Shown: one piece after another, positions 49,664 through 51,553 of the stretch | How positions within the stretch are numbered: the stretch's first letter is position 1 | Layout: every line of letters begins with the position of its first letter | Source of the DNA: Chloroflexota bacterium | GTDB taxonomy: Bacteria; Chloroflexota; Dehalococcoidia; SZUA-161; SpSt-899 | Length of the DNA stretch: 51,553 nt | Direction: 5' to 3' | NCBI GenBank assembly: GCA_013203045.1 | Contig: JABMQN010000261.1 | Span: 1-51,553, forward strand | Program-made: the position numbers and the translations under genes | Notes under the pieces: model-generated | Seen by the model: only the letters and a program-made list of their open reading frames with translations | What the model was told of the DNA's origin: nothing | Databases searched by the model: none

Positions 49664-50758
49664 TCAGAAGAAAGTGCCCCGTTTTTTCTTCCACAGCAAA
49701 AATAGGAAGAACGGCGCTCCTACAGAGGCAGTTATCACTCCGATTGGTATCGATTCAGGATCGGTGATAGTCCTGACAACCGTATCTGCCATAATCAGAA
49801 ATATCGCCCCTACGAGCGTGGACAGTGGTAGCAGGAATCGATGGTCCGGACCCCAGATAAGCCGCACTGCATGGGGCACAATGATTCCCACGAATCCGAT
49901 GATTCCGCAAAAAGCCACCGATACCGCTGTAATCAGAGTTGAGCAAGCCAGCAGGATTAGTTTGGTCCTTTCGATATTTACACCTAATTGTTGCGCCTGT
50001 TCTTCATCCAGTTGCATTACATTGAGAGGCCGGGCATAGAGCCAGATGATAAAAATTCCAATTAGAGCGAAGGGGAGAACTGTTAAAACCTGGTTCCATT
50101 CGTCATCGATATGACCGAACATCCAGGAGACAATCGCGTGGAGTTTTCCATCGTCACTTTGGAGCATTAAATAATGGCTTATGGCCGAAAGCCAGGCACC
50201 CAGCGCTACCCCTGCCAGAATCAAAGTTGTGACCGGAAGACTCTTCCCGCTGTGGGCAATAAAGTAGACAACTATCACGGCCCCCATGGCTCCAACAAAA
50301 GCCAGAGTAGGAACAACTCCAAAATCGGTCAGGTTGTCCCCGATCCCGGGAACCAGAAAGCCAATAACCGCTCCCAGTAAGGCTCCCTGGGATACGCCGA
50401 TCAGGTACGGATCAGCCAGCGGATTACGGAAGAGACCTTGATATGTCGCTCCAGCCACAGCAAGGGAAGCTCCCACCAATCCAGCCAGAACTACTCGTGG
50501 AAGCCGGATGGTGAGAATGATATCCTCGATCCTCTCATCACCTTTGTAGTCGATATTAATAAAAGGCAGCTTGGAAAAGAGTATTTTCCAGACAGTGAAA
50601 AAGGAGATATCAGCACTACCAACGGAAGTGGCCAAAGCAATAGCTACCGCTAGCAGCAATACCAGCCCTCCCATAGCCCACAAGCGACTGCGCCAGCGAA
50701 GGACATGCGGTGCTCGGGGCATTTTGGTTTGGGAAGACTCGGGTAAATCAGTCGACAT
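49664..50758 (-). CDS. btuC: Corrinoid ABC transporter permease BtuC (FecCD family)
   Basis: The permease has about ten membrane helices. The ATG at 50758 (MSTDLPESSQ) is chosen; GTG at 50794 would overlap btuF and lacks a better site. FecCD landmarks are RLPRVVLAGLVGASLAVAGA, YQGLFRNPLADPYLIGVSQG and GIIGFVGIIVPHAVRLIWGP with PLSTLVGAIFLIMADTVVRT. It forms the channel with BtuD and receives cargo from BtuF. The assignment to corrinoid rather than ferric siderophore rests on the surrounding cobamide genes. Confidence 0.9.
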   Translation of the reverse strand: MSTDLPESSQTKMPRAPHVLRWRSRLWAMGGLVLLLAVAIALATSVGSADISFFTVWKILFSKLPFINIDYKGDERIEDIILTIRLPRVVLAGLVGASLAVAGATYQGLFRNPLADPYLIGVSQGALLGAVIGFLVPGIGDNLTDFGVVPTLAFVGAMGAVIVVYFIAHSGKSLPVTTLILAGVALGAWLSAISHYLMLQSDDGKLHAIVSWMFGHIDDEWNQVLTVLPFALIGIFIIWLYARPLNVMQLDEEQAQQLGVNIERTKLILLACSTLITAVSVAFCGIIGFVGIIVPHAVRLIWGPDHRFLLPLSTLVGAIFLIMADTVVRTITDPESIPIGVITASVGAPFFLFLLWKKKRGTFF

Positions 50759-50777
50759 ATTTGCTTCGGTTCCAGGT

Positions 50778-51553
50778 CTATTCTGTGAATACACTCGGGT
50801 AGAGATATTCAGCTACTATTTCCAATCCTTCAACAAGCCTAGGTCCGGGGCGAGTAACCAGGTCCGCGTCAATCTCATACACTCTGCCATCTTTGCGAGC
50901 ATCGAGTTCGGCCAACCTGTCTTCTGCGTTCGCCCACGTCACCGGTGAATCTTCAGCAGAACCGTGCCCGATCGATGCCAGAATCACCTGGGGATTCCGC
51001 CACACTACTGTTTCCAGGTCGGTTTCCATATTTCCGTCTCCATCGGCAAACACATTCTCACCACCGGCGATTTCAATCAGCTCGTGGGTTAAAGTGCCGT
51101 TGCCAACCGTCCATATGGGATCGTGCCAGGTAACATACATAACGCCGGGTTTGTCTTCTCCCAACATCGGCTCGACTTTCTCGATGATGGCATCAATCCT
51201 CTCTTGCATCTGAGCAACCAACTCGGAAGCCGTTTCCTCTTTTCCGGTTGCAGCGCCAACTTCGATGATGCCATCAAGTACCTCAGCCAAGGTTTCAGGG
51301 GCCAATGTGATCACCTTCAGCCCGCGCCGCTCAAGTTCCGGGGTAACCGATCCGTCGTGCATACTTGTAGCCACTATCAGGTCCGGAGCCACCTCAATCA
51401 CTTTCTCCATATCAACCGTCGAAAATCCTCCGATCTTCGCTTTCTCTTCAGCCTCCGGAGGGTAATCACAATATTCGGTAACACCAACTAAATTATCGCC
51501 AAGTCCCAAAGCAAATATTATTTCAGTGTTGCTCGGAGCCAGTGAGACTATTC
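50778..51553 (-). CDS. btuF: Corrinoid-binding protein BtuF (5' truncated by the window edge)
   Basis: The frame is open to the edge of the window and begins IVSLAPSNTEIIFALGLG, then DNLVGVTEYCDYPPEAE, the conserved opening of BtuF-like binding proteins. Later parts are VDMEKVIEVAPDLIVATSMH, KPGVMYVTWHDPIWTVGNGT and LVTRPGPRLVEGLEIVAEYL. The signal peptide lies outside. It belongs to the type III binding proteins (helical-backbone) that deliver vitamin B12 or ferric complexes to BtuCD. It ends just before btuC. Confidence 0.9.
   Translation of the reverse strand, partial: IVSLAPSNTEIIFALGLGDNLVGVTEYCDYPPEAEEKAKIGGFSTVDMEKVIEVAPDLIVATSMHDGSVTPELERRGLKVITLAPETLAEVLDGIIEVGAATGKEETASELVAQMQERIDAIIEKVEPMLGEDKPGVMYVTWHDPIWTVGNGTLTHELIEIAGGENVFADGDGNMETDLETVVWRNPQVILASIGHGSAEDSPVTWANAEDRLAELDARKDGRVYEIDADLVTRPGPRLVEGLEIVAEYLYPSVFTE

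Overview
The window reads as a bacterial chromosome segment, most likely from the phylum Chloroflexota (Dehalococcoidia-like). This placement is inferred from gene content and style, not from a marker gene. Bacterial traits are clear: Shine-Dalgarno sites, Rho-independent terminators, a sigma70-type promoter, a cobalamin riboswitch, MiaB, UvrA and the CobT/CobS cobamide pathway. Yet the middle of the window carries a complete-looking archaeal-type motility machine, an archaellum, with no bacterial flagellar genes.

Layout. 1-6.9 kb: the end of hypA, hypB (hydrogenase nickel insertion), uvrA, an MFS transporter, a small membrane protein, a strange open frame without a start, and a DUF1624 membrane protein. 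7.0-9.5 kb (minus strand): a Cache-HAMP sensor without an output domain, and a tandemly duplicated two-gene cassette (MerR-like HTH plus a 75-aa helical protein) in which one copy is frameshifted. 9.8-23.9 kb (minus strand): the archaellum cluster. In transcription order it has two 203-aa archaellins, a 211-aa and a 259-aa archaellin, a divergent archaellin-like protein, a 376-aa archaellin with an inserted beta-domain, a fused ArlC/ArlE-like protein with a long disordered linker, ArlG, ArlF, a transglutaminase-like protein, a lone PAS protein, ArlH, ArlI, ArlJ and a small acidic protein, then a strong terminator. 24.5-25.5 kb: a divergent NarL-type regulator whose receiver lacks the phospho-acceptor aspartate, preceded by a 58-codon ORF. 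25.5-28.3 kb: a large O-antigen-ligase-like TPR protein.

28.5-40.2 kb: mostly metabolism. It holds miaB-nadB, an LsrF-like aldolase/thiolase, an MmcQ/YjbR protein, a zinc alcohol dehydrogenase, a TPR protein, threonine synthase, a lipoprotein, a two-subunit CoA-transferase, an orphan branched-chain-amino-acid-type binding lipoprotein and two small ORFs. 40.2-51.5 kb (minus strand): corrinoid uptake and salvage. BtuF-BtuC-BtuD imports corrinoid, CbiA and CobO act on the ring, CbiB and CobD attach the aminopropanol arm, and CobT, CobS and CobC build and attach the lower ligand. The cobT-cobS-cobC transcript is under a cobalamin riboswitch with its own promoter and terminator. This region also carries short palindromic repeats, some inside genes, and the C-terminal remnant of a REP-associated (RAYT) transposase between two of them.

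How it fits together. The archaellins are the filament, ArlI/ArlJ/ArlH form the motor and platform, ArlF/ArlG would be the envelope stator parts and ArlC/E the cytoplasmic switch part. No prepilin peptidase and no chemotaxis kinase lie in the window, so both must be encoded elsewhere. The HTH cassettes, the Cache-HAMP sensor, the PAS protein and the phosphorylation-independent regulator flank or interrupt the cluster and are candidates for its control. That link is inference from position only.
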